Assembly (NCBI GenBank): GCA_031769625.1
Contig: JAUIMM010000213.1
Coordinates: forward strand, 6,715,501 to 6,779,500
DNA length: 64,000 nt
DNA from: Taudactylus pleione
Taxonomy: Eukaryota > Chordata > Amphibia > Anura > Myobatrachidae
Reading direction: 5' to 3'
Shown here: positions 11,615 through 22,377 of the stretch, piece by piece
Layout: each line of letters begins with the position of its first letter
How positions within the stretch are numbered: position 1 is the first letter of the stretch
Position numbers and translations under genes: made by a program
The notes under the pieces: model-generated
What the model was told of the DNA's origin: nothing
Database searches by the model: none
Seen by the model: only the letters and a program-made list of their open reading frames with translations

Positions 11615-11903
11615 TCTTACCTCTCTAACTGTCCCGATTGCAGCAGGACAGTCCCGTTTTACTGGCACGGTCCCTTTGGGGAAGTTGGGGAGGATGCATG
11701 CGCACATCATCCATATACACTTTGCTAGGTCTGGATGAGGCTGGGGGATGGATGTCCAGCAGGTCCCAGAGGGCTGGGTAAGACCCCAGCATGATAAAAA
11801 TGGGGGCGTGACTCGTGGGCACGCCATTTCCCACAAGGCCATGCCTCCTCTTTTTGGTAGCACACTGATGTTCCTCTTCCCCTTCTTGAAAGTTGGGAGG
11901 TAT
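11615..11903. mobile_element. MITE with tacctcycaaact ends
   Basis: Left end tcttacctctctaactgtcc and right end gaaagttgggaggtatgc are imperfect complements. The core includes gacagtcccgttttactggc. Confidence 0.5.
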
Positions 11904-12023
11904 GCCCAATACATGAAAATAAATTGTATCACAGCAGATGCCAAGACATGCTCAACTTCATTTCTTTCTACTGATAAACTTAATGTAACCCTCAGTGACT
12001 ACAGATGATGTAGCCAACGTTGG

Positions 12024-12235
12024 TGGCTGGTTCTATGTTGATGGAAAGTTACCCAGGTGAGATGAAGGACGTCAGAGATGATGAATACTTAGTGAGCACA
12101 ATTGAGAATGCTGGCAGCAACTGGAAATGGCCATCACCAGATGAAATATTTTATACATCTTCACAGTTAATCAGGAAGATAAACAGGCCTACATTGATTC
12201 ACGTGGATTCTACAGGTTTGAGTAATTTGTATCAA
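12024..12235 (+). pseudogene. Coding-like relic, YPGE..WKWPSPDEIFY segment
   Basis: From about 12052 one frame reads YPGEMKDV, then GSNWKWPSPDEIFY, then SQLIRKINRP, with the spacing of a folded domain rather than random text. The neighbouring frame just upstream reads WFYVDGK, so a one-base shift near 12050 probably separates two parts of one ancestral frame. From memory, the pattern W-Y-V...YPGE...G...WP..D.I.Y resembles a small domain in uncharacterised, often transposon-associated, vertebrate proteins. I cannot name the family with confidence. No intact start or full-length frame remains. Confidence 0.4.
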
Positions 12236-12306
12236 AGCCCTTCGACTGGGGACAGAAATGTAACACGAGTCACATTTGTATGTAACATGAGTCACATGTC
12301 AAAATT

Positions 12307-12915
12307 TAACCACTTGCCTGGCATGGTCGTATCAGATACGACCATACAAGACTGGGCTTTACTTAACATGGTCGTATCTGATATGACCAGTCAAATGCCC
12401 GCTGGGCGGCTAAGGGAAGCTAATCTAGAGAGACCTGCTGGTCCCTCTGCATCACTGGATTCTCCTCCTGTGTGACCCGTTCACTGTGGCCAGCAGTGAT
12501 CGAACAGCCCCGGCGTGACCCCCCACCCCGATGCGGCTGCCCCACTGTGTCGCCGGCCTGAGCAGCTGGTTGGACCCCCACCCCCTTGTCCCCCGGCATG
12601 CTGTGACAGTAGCAGTAGCGGCAACGGCTTGTTAGCCGCGGCTGCTGCTCTGTTTCCGGGGAGCAGACGGCTCTCCATACCCCTTCCTTCACTGGCGCTG
12701 GCTGCCGGTTACATTAGAACTAGAGAAGCAGAGGCTTCGGCTCCTGTCAGCTGCAGCTCTGTCCCCGGGGAGTTGGCGGCTCGCCAACCTCTACCTTCAG
12801 CGGCGCGGCTGCCTGTGGCAGAGATACAGAAGCAGCAGCCATGGCATCAGCGGCGGCTACTGCTCTGTCTCAGTCCTGAGTACCCCACTCTCTGCTCCCA
12901 TGGCCAGGCGGTTAC
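12307..12915. mobile_element. DNA transposon remnant with repeated ggtcgtatc palindromes
   Basis: Left end ttaaccacttgcctggcatgg, closely complementary to the right end ccatggccaggcggttac. Just inside the left end, atggtcgtatc..gatacgaccat occurs twice in palindromic form. The middle is GC-rich and gives overlapping open frames on both strands, which I take as compositional. Confidence 0.6.
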
Positions 12916-12922
12916 CCAGAGC

Positions 12923-13235
12923 GGGCCTGATTCAGAGCCGAACGCTCTGACTAGAGTGCTCGCTCTGAATCATGGCCCTCCTTCATGAAAATGGAGCGTC
13001 CTCCTGGACGCTCGCATAGCTGTGGGTGACCACCCACAGCTTATACGAGCGTCCATGATGATGGTCGCGATGGTAGGGTTTCGCTGCCGCAAGCCCTGGA
13101 GTGATTTTGGCTCTATCAGAGCCAAAATCACTCCCACTGACATCACTAGTGATGTCAGCGGGGCCGGCTTCAGATGGTAGGCGTGGAACGCCTCCGACTG
13201 GTAGCCACGCCCCCGGCACACATTGGGCATACTAG
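12923..13235. mobile_element. MITE, GGGCCTGATTCAGAGC family, 3' truncated
   Basis: Starts gggcctgattcagagccg. It carries the same ordered modules as 39625-40159: cgctctga pairs, a ctgtgggt/acccacag palindrome, and gacatcactagtgatgtc. The right terminus is lost where the next element begins. Confidence 0.65.
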
Positions 13236-13239
13236 GGGG

Positions 13240-13612
13240 ACCCCCCCAGAGTCAAGTTCGCTAGTTTTTATCTTTGTCCACCAATATTTTTTTTTCGCCC
13301 CCAAATTCAAAGTGATTTTTTGGGGATGTCCTTAAGTGTTTGTTTTTTTAATTTTGACAGTTTACCTTTGGGGGACTGTCTGAAGGCTGCACGGGGGTTC
13401 CCACAACGTTGCACCCCAAAACCCCAATTCTGCACTTTTTTCCGCCTGCTATTCATAGGCGAATCTCTTTTGCCTATTACATTGCATTGACTTTCCGCCT
13501 AGGTGGAAAGTCTTTCATATTGAATACAGAGTAAATCAAAACAGGCGAAAATGATGCAATCGGCGAAAAGTTTTCACCAAAAACGGCTTTTTGCCCCAAA
13601 ATGAATACGGGC
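13240..13612 (+). mobile_element. GGGCC-ATTCAATTAG family, partial copy 2
   Basis: Aligns with the distal part of 51788-52615 (cgcccccaaattcaaagt, attgactttccgcc) and ends atgaatacgggcc. The left portion is missing. Confidence 0.6.
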
Positions 13613-13679
13613 CTAAAGGTGACAGGTAAGCACCATTTACTTCACTTTACTATTTCACTGCTTTTTCTGAATTTTTCAA

Positions 13680-13763
13680 TAACAAACTTTTGGCTTAGGG
13701 GTGCCTTGAAAACAATGCTGATACTCTAGGGCGCCATGATTCAAAAAAGTTTGGGAACCACTG
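13680..13763. mobile_element. hAT-like right end
   Basis: Ends agtttgggaaccactg, the complement of the Charlie-type terminus CAGTGGTTCCCAAAC. The left part is not recognisable. Confidence 0.5.
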
Positions 13764-14020
13764 CCCTACAGAAAACCGTTCTATACTACAATATACTATT
13801 ACCAGAAACTGTGCTCAGCCGACTCTGGGGCAGCCGTCCTGAGCCTGGCATGTCATTAATTAGCTCTTGTTTGACATTCTGTAACATTAACTACATGAAG
13901 AATTGGGAAGTTTTCAGCAATAGCTGCTTGAGATGGTTGAGGGCTCACTGGAGACAAAAAATAATTCTGCAATTTATTTCTGTAAAAAAGTTACAAAAAT
14001 AGGCAATGGAGGTAGTGTTA

Positions 14021-14325
14021 AGGTGCCCATACACAGTGCGATGCACCGTGTAGGGTGACTGCCGATCAGTCGGCAGCTGGATCGTGCTGACAACGACGGC
14101 ATTCGTGCGGTCCCCGCAGACCGCACGATATGCCAGCTCCCCTCTCCTCCATTTGAACGGGATCGTACATCGCATCCCAGATCAGATGGTTCTGCAGGAA
14201 GACCTGGGGATGCGATGTACGACCCCACAGGAGTGCGCAGCACGATATCTGGTACGCTATCGTACCTATACACGGCACAAAACAGTACCTATATCGTGCC
14301 AATCTGTCGGGGGGCCTTCAGTCCT
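14021..14325. mobile_element. PIF/Harbinger-like MITE
   Basis: Preceded by TTA and starting aggtgcccatacacagtgcg. It is strongly palindromic (gcgatgtacgatcc and its complement, with an aagacctggggatgcg arm). It is the same subfamily as 61405-61732. The right end is uncertain. Confidence 0.6.
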
Positions 14326-14690
14326 TTAACTGGTGGCAGCAGGAGCAAGTGGAACGCACATCTAACTCTCCTTGAAAACAGAAGAGGGGCAAATTACTGT
14401 ATATTAGAGGTTTGGTTATGCAAACCCAAGCAGATAAATCTATTATGTCCCATTATCTATTGGAACACAAGATTTAGATCACAGTTTAGTCTTGAGTATT
14501 AGAAAATAAACCATTACTTACCGTATGGAATATTTCCCACCTATAACCCTAATGCCTAAGTCTACATACAATAACCCATGGCGTTTTTGCATTTATACAA
14601 AATAAGTCAATGTTGAGCCTTAACTATGTGAGCCTAAGAGAACTGTGCATTATACATCTTAAGATGGCAAAGTTGAACACACATGGGGCA
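14326..14690. other. No recognisable feature
   Basis: AT-rich non-coding DNA. Confidence 0.4.
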
Positions 14691-14692
14691 AT

Positions 14693-14870
14693 TCAATTGT
14701 TTTATCACGCCCAATCTCCAGTCTAAAGTAACGAGAATTCGGGGGAAATATTAAAATGTTTTTGGGCACCTATGCGCGCATGTCGTGTTCAATTAGACCG
14801 GTCGCCCAAAACTAGGTATTTTCCCAAATTTCTGCTCGCCACCTTGGGAAGGTGCAAGCATTCACATCCA
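14693..14870. mobile_element. MITE fragment, GGGC..ATTCAATT group
   Basis: Starts ggggcaattcaattgttt and contains the shared module ttctgctcgccaccttggga. No clear right end. Confidence 0.45.
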
Positions 14871-15041
14871 ATCAAAGCATCAATTTAACATTTTTATTTG
14901 AACGTTAAGCAGTTGGAAATGCCAATGACTAAAAGCCAGAAAATCAAACAGAAATTAGTAAACATATTTTAGATCTTCCAAGTATTCATTATTCATAGGC
15001 CTCCACAAGTTGTCCATAGCGCTGTAAATAAGGGAAAACAA

Positions 15042-15288
15042 AGCCCCATACACACTGGACAATGCATGTATTGAGCGAAATCGGCAGCGGCAGGGGTGCG
15101 GTCAAGCAGGGCCATGCTGCATTCGCCAATCCAAAGATTGAGCTGCATTAACAAACGAATGGGGATATCGTTAGCGACCCGCGAGAGCGAGCATCGTTCA
15201 CTTAGTGAATAGACACTGGACGATTTGAACGATATATCGATCAAAATATTTAGTTATCGTTCAAATATCATCCAGGATGTATGGGGCT
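15042..15288. mobile_element. PIF/Harbinger-like MITE
   Basis: Ends agccccatacacactgg and the complement ccaggatgtatggggct. Flanks are CAA and TAA, a TAA duplication with one change. Internal modules are cgatttgaacgat and cgttcaaat. Confidence 0.65.
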
Positions 15289-15289
15289 T

Positions 15290-15622
15290 AAATCACCACA
15301 GGGTAAATCAGTTCAATGGACAGGTAACAAATAGCACAACTCAGCACACCCACTGATGCAAGGGGTGCAAAGGAAATACTCAGCATAAATTGAAACCTGT
15401 ACTTTTTAATGTGGGTGCAAACAATGAGTCTAGGTCGTCTGAAGAGTCAAAAACCATCAAAGAAATGGAGTCTGGGATAGTGAGCCCAAGCAGTAGGTTA
15501 AGAGTGTAGCTGTTATGTATGAGAAGTAGGTAATAAGAACAGGAGGGAGGAGGGTCCTGCTCAAAAAGTTTACAGTCTAAAGTTAAGCGGGAGAAAAAAA
15601 AAAAAAAAAAAAAAAGGACTTA
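15290..15622. other. Unassigned, ends in poly-A run
   Basis: Non-coding. An A-run spans about 15594-15615. Confidence 0.4.
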
Positions 15623-15623
15623 A

Positions 15624-15886
15624 GGGGGAGGCCTTAATTGTTTTTTTGGGCACACAAACATAATGGGCGCCCATCGGAGCAATCCAATAGTTCCTCAGAT
15701 AGGGCACAAATAGCACCGGGTTTAGCCGCAAAAAGCAGTACTGCTTTGGGTGTCCAAAGTGCCGACCAGAAACAGAGCAGAAATGATTGCAGCCATAGCT
15801 ATTGAAGCCCGAATGGAGCAACAATTAAATTACTCCATCTGGCACCCAAAATAAATAGCCATGGTAAAAACAATTGAATCGCCCCC
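15624..15886. mobile_element. MITE, GGGC..ATTCAATT group
   Basis: Left end gggggaggccttaattgttt, right end aaacaattgaatcgccccc. Confidence 0.65.
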
Positions 15887-15889
15887 AAG

Positions 15890-16276
15890 GAATGATCCAG
15901 TGTAAGAGTGAGTAGAGAACACTACATGCTGCGTCGTCACACAAAGAGATCCCCATGTTTACAGTAAGTGCCTGTGTGAACAGAATGAGCATTCCCCCAA
16001 GGATTCAATTAGCCCCCACATTTCTGAGAATGCCAAAGTGCAATGTACCGTAATATTGCTTCTGCTTCAGAGTGATCAAGAAAGCTCAGATACAGAGCAT
16101 AGTCTATTAACTGAAGGAAGAGAAAGTTTTAAACAACTAAAGACAGGTTTTGTAACATGCAGGAGAATTCCCAAACTCCACGAGTATGAAAAGTATGAAA
16201 AGTAGTCTTATATTAAATGAAGCAAGTTTAAATACACTGCTCTTCAACTTGTTGTGTACTGGAAGAGGGAGACATA
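15890..16276. other. No recognisable feature
   Basis: Non-coding. A lone ggattcaattagcccccaca near 15990 is a probable orphan MITE end. Confidence 0.4.
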
Positions 16277-16623
16277 GGGCATGATTCAATTAAACGCAAA
16301 GTGAATAGCGCCGGGAATGAGTTCCCGCAGCTATTCAATACTGCGCAAAGTTAGGTATGGGTAGGCTCGTTCTCACGCCTTAAGCAGGGTGTTTAGGCGC
16401 GAGAACGGGCATTCTCCGGCTAAACTTCCCAGCGCAATGCTATTTTCCTGGCGCTAAGGGCAGAAAACAGCATCACACCTGGACTTTTGTTGGATTTCTG
16501 CTCGGATCCCTAGAGGGATACAAGAAGAAATACTTAGGTTAGGCTTAGCAGCGCAAATGAATTAAATAACTCTGGGAGCGGATTCCCGGCGCTATTCACT
16601 TCGCGTCGAATAGAATCGTGCCC
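16277..16623. mobile_element. MITE, GGGCAYGATTCAATT subfamily
   Basis: Left end gggcatgattcaattaaacg, right end gaatagaatcgtgccc, flanks ATA and AAA. It is the same subfamily as 25990-26335, sharing gaatagcgccgggaatgagc and the palindromic ttctcgcgcc/ggcgcgagaa block. A poly-A run follows. Confidence 0.75.
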
Positions 16624-16862
16624 AAAGGAAAAAAAAAAAAAAAAAAAAGAAGACAATAAAAAACTTATATTTGCATGTGTCAGGTCATTAAGCATGGTAG
16701 GGTGTGTGTAAGAAAAAAAAACTGGGGCGAGGCCAACTGGTATCTGTTGTTCCCAAGAAATAATTACAGATTTAAACAGTCGTAGCTATGATCTAAAACC
16801 CAACAAGTAGTATGCTACATGCAGCTCGAGGAAAATATGTATAAATGTTACATTAAAATCTG

Positions 16863-17168
16863 GAGGGAATTCAATTGTTTTAGCACTGCGATAATTAATG
16901 GGCACTTGTCGGAGCAGTTCTAATTATTTTTGGGTGCCCTTTATTTATCGAACCCATGGGGTACATGTTTAGCCACGTAAAGAAACTAAACCCATTTAAA
17001 GTCATGGTTAGGGAACCGAAACAACGGACTTTTCGCACATTTCTTCTTGTCGCCACAGGAGGGTGGAAGCAGAAATATGTGCATCCGCACCAGAACGGAG
17101 CAACAATTGAATTCCTCCGTCGGACGCCGACTAATTAGTGCGCCGCATAAAACAATTGAATTCACAAC
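16863..17168. mobile_element. MITE, GGGC..ATTCAATT group
   Basis: Starts gagggaattcaattgtttta and ends taaaacaattgaattcac. It contains the shared block catttcttcttgtcgccaca. Confidence 0.6.
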
Positions 17169-17169
17169 T

Positions 17170-18014
17170 AAGAACCAAAGGCTAAAGCAAGAATGCATGG
17201 CTGAAGACCTGGATTTGCAAAGATCTTTTTATAAAACCATGTGCCATTTACTGATCCTACTGTCCGGAAACATGACCTATTTACAAATCGGAAGATTGGT
17301 GCGGTGCATCATTAGAATAAAGTATGCTATATCTTAAAATATTTAGCATTTCTTTGTCTATAGTGTGAACAAAATGAATTTACTATGAATGGAAAGGTGT
17401 TTAACCTATTCCATTTTGAAGTGATAACAAAAGGAAATGCAGAGTGAAAAGCTCATGTGATCTCCACAGTTTTCAAACATCCCAGCATCCTTTGCCCACA
17501 CACAGGCCAGGCCCAGCGTGTCCAGGAAGTGACAGTGCAGACAGACGGGCCAGGGTGGGTGTGGGGGATGGGCAGAAGGGGTGGGGTGCAAAATGCACCC
17601 AGCAGCAGCTGGAATAAAGGGGGGGGGGGGGGGGGAGGAAGTTCATGGAAGGTTGACAAGCGACATAAGGGACTGCACAGCTACGCAGCAAGAAGTGGAA
17701 TGAACGTGGACCAGGAAGCAAAAGGGTTAAACACCCACATCCTCCCCCTTGTGTCTTCCTAGGAAAATACTGAGACATACTGCTAGGGACAAACTTCATA
17801 TCAGCTAATGAAAAAGGGTTAACTTTACCTGAAGCCACAAATCTGTAAGATGATGTTTAATAAATATGTGGTGTAGAAAAGGCTTATTCTATGTTGCCGA
17901 AGATCTTGCCTTAACAAGAAGATGCTATATTTAACCACTTAACTATTTATTTCCCCCAAAACCGGTCAGAATTTTTTTTTTTTTTTTTTTTTTAAATATA
18001 GGCTTAAAAAAAGT
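17170..18014. other. Unassigned, with poly-G and poly-T runs
   Basis: A G18-like run is near 17618-17636 and a T run near 17971-17993. The segment 17470-17770 is less repetitive than its surroundings and could be unique host sequence, but shows no gene signal. Confidence 0.4.
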
Positions 18015-18015
18015 G

Positions 18016-18407
18016 TTGGTACTTGTGTACTTTATAGATTCATGGCAGAGAGAACCCAAGTGTCCTACACTCATTATTATCATTAATCATGGTAATGTCT
18101 ATATTCCCTTCACGGAGAGGACCCTGACGTCATTAGCCAGTGTCCAGCGTCATTCCCTACCATCCAAGTGGGCATAGAGGGGGAATATAACCTTGCGGCG
18201 AGCGTAGCGAGCCACAGCACGCACCATGGCGAGCGCTGCGAGCCGCGGGGACAACTTTCTTCTTTAGTTCGGGACAACCCACGAGGGGACAAATTTCTTC
18301 TTTAGGTGGGGGCAACTTTCGGTACTTGCGTACGTAAAGTACACAAGTACCATGTAAAACATTCATTGGGTTCTCTCTGCAATGAGTCTGAAGTACACAA
18401 GTACCAA
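18016..18407. mobile_element. TIR element with ttggtacttgtgtac ends
   Basis: About 44-bp inverted repeats: left begins ttggtacttgtgtacttt and includes gcagagagaaccca; right is complementary. The interior is GC-rich with gcgagcgtagcgagcc. Left flank AGTG is matched on the right only after removing the abutting MITE (18409-18694), giving a probable 4-bp duplication. Confidence 0.7.
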
Positions 18408-18408
18408 A

Positions 18409-18694
18409 GGGGGGAATTCAATGCGATGTAGAATGGCGACCGGACGAAGCTCCCCCCTGGGGATGTGAGGAGATATCCGATCAAAGTGCCGGGCGCGCAG
18501 CTATTTCTCTGCATAGCGCGGCGCTAATAGCCGCGCGCCCGGCACTTTGGTCAGAGAATGCCGGTTACCGCACCTTAACACTTGTTAAAAAGGTGTTATA
18601 AACGGCATTCTCCGACCCCACAGAGCACTTAATTGAATAGCTCTGGAAGCTCGTTCCCGGCGCTATTCAATTCGCGTTGAATTGAATTCCCCTC
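18409..18694. mobile_element. MITE, GGGC..ATTCAATT group, with AAA duplication
   Basis: Left end ggggggaattcaatgcg, right end ttgaattgaattcccctc, flanked by AAA on both sides. The core has the agaatgccggttaccgcacc palindrome shared with 49311 and 57407. Confidence 0.75.
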
Positions 18695-18984
18695 AAAGTG
18701 TTTTCTAAACTTTATTTAAACATTTTATTTAAAAAAATATATATATATATATATATGACTAGGGGGAGTCACACACATAAAATTACTTTCCATCACCAAT
18801 AGCTCTCCATTAGCATTACACCCCTCCACACACACACACTTGTTGTACTAGATCCGCATTTGTGTAACCCCCAACACCAGTGTAATAGATCACAGGTTCT
18901 GCACGCACAATATATCCCTCCGCCCCCAGTACCACTTCTGTATTTCATTGTGGGGCATTACACACCAAGATCCAAGCCCCCAGT
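18695..18984. repeat. Spacer with (AT)n microsatellite
   Basis: (AT)n at about 18737-18756 and a CA-rich run near 18830. Otherwise unassigned. Confidence 0.6.
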
Positions 18985-19281
18985 CAGGGGCGGAACTACC
19001 GGCGGTGCAGGGACCCATGGCCGCCTGCATCAGATAGCGCCACTGCCCCGCCGACCTGGTCCCCCATTAACTAAATGGTTGGAGCTGGAGCGGGCCCGCT
19101 TTGGCTCTAACACGAGAGACACCCCGCCCGTGGCCTGGCCCCTTGCTACAGGAACCCGGTCCCTTGTTATGACATAGCGCACGTGACTTCATGACGTCAC
19201 TTGCACAGTGTCATAACAAGGGGCCGGGCTGCTGGAGTAAGAGGATCGAGAGGAGCAGAAGAGGAAGAAATAAGGTAAGTG
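18985..19281 (+). mobile_element. hAT-like left terminus with hairpin
   Basis: Starts caggggcggaactaccgg, a typical hAT-type CAG...GC-rich end. A near-perfect hairpin has arms cccggtcccttgttatgaca (19155-19174) and its complement at 19209-19228. The sequence ataaggtaagtgg at 19270 matches a 5' splice site. No right terminus is visible; the minisatellite begins instead. Confidence 0.45.
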
Positions 19282-21078
19282 GAGGCTGACACGCAGGTGC
19301 TGGGGGGGAAAGAGGCTGACACGCAGGTGCTGGGGGGGGGGGGAAAGAGGCTGACACGCAGGTGCTGGGCGGGGGGGGAAAGAGGCTGACACGCAGGTGG
19401 CTGGGCGGGGGGGAAAGAGGCTGACACGCAGGTGCTGGGGGGGGGAAAGAGGCTGACACGCAGGTGCTGGGGGGGGGGAAAGAGGCTGACACGCAGGTGC
19501 TGGGGGGGGGAAAGAGGCTGACACGCAGGTGCTGGGGGGGGGAAAGAGGCTGACACGCAGGTGCTGGGGGGGGGGGAAAGAGGCTGACACGCAGGTGCTG
19601 GGGGGGGAAAGAGGCTGACACGCAGGTGCTGGGGGGGGGAAAGAGGCTGACACGCAGGTGCTGGGGGGGGGGGAAAGAGGCTGACACGCAGGTGCTGGGG
19701 GGGGGGAAAGAGGCTGACACGCAGGTGCTGGGGGGGGGGGGAAAGAGGCTGACACGCAGGTGCTGGGGGGGGGGAAAGAGGCTGACACGCAGGTGCTGGG
19801 GGGGGGAAAGAGGCTGACACGCAGGTGCTGGGGGGGGGGGAAAGAGGCTGACACGCAGGTGCTGGGGGGGGGAAAGAGGCTGACACGCAGGTGCTGGGGG
19901 GGGGGAAAGAGGCTGACACGCAGGTGCTGGGGGGGGGGGAAAGAGGCTGACACGCAGGTGCTGGGGGGGGGGGAAAGAGGCTGACACGCAGGTGCTGGGG
20001 GGGAAAGAGGCTGACACGCAGGTGCTGGGGGGGGAAAGAGGCTGACACGCAGGTGCTGGGGGGGGAAAGAGGCTGACACGCAGGTGCTGGGGGGGGGGAA
20101 AGAGGCTGACACGCAGGTGCTGGGGGGGGAAAGAGGCTGACACGCAGGTGCTGGGGGGGGAAAGAGGCTGACACGCTGGGGATGGAGGGAGAATGAGGCT
20201 GACACGCTGGGGATGGAGGGAGAATGAGGCTGACACGCTGGGGATGGAGGGAGAATGAGGCTGACACGCTGGGGATGGAGGGAGAATGAGGCTGACACGC
20301 TGGGGATGGAGGGAGAATGAGGCTGACACGCAGGTGTTGGGGGGGGGGAAAGAGGCTGACACGCAGGTGTTGGGGGGGGGGAAAAGAGGCTGACACGCAG
20401 GTGTTGGGGGGGGGGGAAAGAGGCTGACACGCAGGGTGTTGGGGGGGGGAAAGAGGCTGACACGCAGGTGTTGGGGGGGGAAAGAGGCTGACACGCTGGG
20501 GATGGAGGGAGAATGAGGCTGACACGCAGGTGTTGGGGGGGGGGGGAAAGAGGCTGACACGCAGGTGTTGGGGGGGGAAAGAGGCTGACACGCAGGTGTT
20601 GGGGGGGAAAGAGGCTGACATGCTGGGGATGGAGGGAGAATGAGGCTACGCAGGTGTTGGGGGGGGGGGGGGGAAAGAGGCTGACACGCAGGTGCTGGGG
20701 GGGGGGAAGAGGCTGACATGCTGGGGATGGAGGGAGAATGAGGCTGACACGCAGGTGTTGGGGGGGGGAAAGAGGCTGACACGCAGGTGTTGGGGGGGGG
20801 GGGGGGGAAGAGGCTGACACGCAGGTGTTGGGGGGGGAAAGAGGCTGACACGCAGGGGATGGAGGGAGAATGAGGCTGACATGCTGGGGATGGAGGGAGA
20901 ATGAGGCTGACATGCTGGGGATGGAGGGAGAATGAGGCTGACATGCTGGGGATGGAGGGAGAATGAGGCTGACATGCTGGGGATGGAGGGAGAATGAGGC
21001 CGACATGCTGGGGATGGAGGGAGAATGAGGCCGACATGCTGGGGATGGAGGGAGAATGAGGCCGACATGCTGGGGATG
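19282..21078. repeat. 1.8-kb G-rich minisatellite, about 31-bp unit
   Basis: Roughly 55-60 tandem units (estimated from length) begin gaggctgacacgc. There are two interleaved types: one continues aggtgctg, a run of 6-14 G and AAA; the other continues tggggatggagggagaat. The right end is a pure block of the second type with the variants catgctgg and gaggccgac, suggesting directional spread. The G-runs could form quadruplexes. Because the unit lacks stops in all three minus-strand frames, three overlapping proline/serine/cysteine-rich frames of 474-631 codons appear; these are artefacts. Confidence 0.9.
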
Positions 21079-21152
21079 CACTACAATTATCTGGGCGATC
21101 CGCCAATATCGAGCAGATTGGCCCGATAATTGTTTAGTGTATGCCTAGCCTT
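21079..21152. mobile_element. Short Harbinger-like MITE end
   Basis: caattatctgggcgatcc is inverted as gcccgataattg, and it ends tagtgtatgcctagcc before TTA. The left end merges with the last minisatellite unit. Confidence 0.45.
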
Positions 21153-21486
21153 AGAGATACTGTCATGTGGCAAACTTTTTTTGCATTGCATGTGAAAACC
21201 ACCTTCTATTGCATTCATGCAACTCATTTCATAAACAAAGAAGAAAAGCAGTTTATACATTTACACAAGAGTTCTTCATCCTAAAGTACAGGCAGCAAGA
21301 AAGAGTGCCTCTTCATCTAGTGTAATCACAAAGTACAAACCAACAGAAACGCAGCACAAAATCATTTTACGGGGGTAGTCACCTTACGCCACAGTTTGCA
21401 CAAGTAAGCCAAGATATCAGCCAAAGCAGTGGGTAGGATGGTGGCATTTTCTGACAAAAAAAGAAACACTGTTTGCACAAGTCAAT
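21153..21486. other. No recognisable feature
   Basis: Non-coding, unassigned. Confidence 0.4.
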
Positions 21487-21728
21487 GGGGGGGGGGAAAT
21501 TCAATTCAGCACGAAGTGACAGAAATTTAGGTCAGCAATGTGACTACACAGGTAAAAGTCATCTCCGCACAATCTTGCTATTTATATTTCAGAACTCACG
21601 GAAAAGTTTCACAGCAAAACCAAAATTTCTCACCTCACACCCCAATGAGGATGGGAAAAGGTGGAGAAGAAAGAAAAAACAAAACTTAAAGTAAAATATG
21701 ATGGGACACAGTGCAGAACCTCTGGTAC

Positions 21729-22377
21729 AATAAAAAAAGATATCACCAAGTGTGTCCAGGAGGCGCTCCTACTAATGTAAAATAGAAATTCTTTATTCAA
21801 ATGTCTCTCGGTATATCCATCCACCACAATTTCTTTATTCCCCGGATGATCACCTCAGAGAACAAACAATAAAATCATAGTGTAATATTTAAAGTACTGG
21901 TGAACTAATTCAAATAATTATGATATTCAAATTACCCCAAGAATTGGTCTACCAGTTAAAAGTAGACAATCAGGCGCTGTCAAGGATAATCCTTACGGCA
22001 TACACTGCAATCTCCTGAAGTTACTTCCAAAGTTCAGGGTTCCATAACCACCCCACAGGATATACAAAGCATAAAGAAAAGCTCCAATAGTGCATTAACG
22101 TTTTATTTGTAAAGACACCATACAACATAAAAATCAAATTAAGATGGACCCTTACCAAGTGTAATGGTCTACTAGTGTGACAAAGTAGACAAATCTCACT
22201 TTTTGAAACATAGGTGAAACAAGCCCGGGCGTCCCCAATCGTCACAAACCATCCACCAGGTAAGGTCCAGAGAATGTCCAAATTACCTCTTTACCAACGC
22301 GTTTCGATACATGAAAGTGTGTATCTTTCTCAAGGCTGCCAATTGCGCACGTGTTGTTTTCTTAATTTCGTGGTTTA
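21729..22377 (-). mobile_element. Retroposon with 15-bp target duplication
   Basis: The 15-mer cagaacctctggtac flanks it at 21714-21728 and 22378-22392. Copy C of the host repeat has this site once (63311), uninterrupted. On the minus strand, the 5' part holds cttgagaaagatacacac, a short stem, then cgaaacgcgttgg; the 3' end is ggcgcctcctggacacac followed by gatatctttttttatt. It has no coding frame and I cannot assign it to a named SINE. Confidence 0.75.

Noticed and set aside
12481..12988. GC-rich frames of 65-157 codons, possible exon or CpG island
   Set aside because: The region is bounded by inverted ends (12307 and 12915) and carries repeated palindromes, so a transposon explains it better.
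14066..14502. Cluster of 76-99-codon frames on both strands
   Set aside because: They sit in a palindromic Harbinger-like MITE, so each strand mirrors the other.
19282..21078. CRISPR-like regular repeat array
   Set aside because: Units are contiguous tandem repeats without unique spacers, in a vertebrate context.
19189..21106. Three overlapping minus-strand frames of 474-631 codons rich in Pro, Ser, Cys and His
   Set aside because: They follow the 31-bp minisatellite, which lacks stops in every minus frame; all three frames are open at once and change with G-run length, so they are not proteins.
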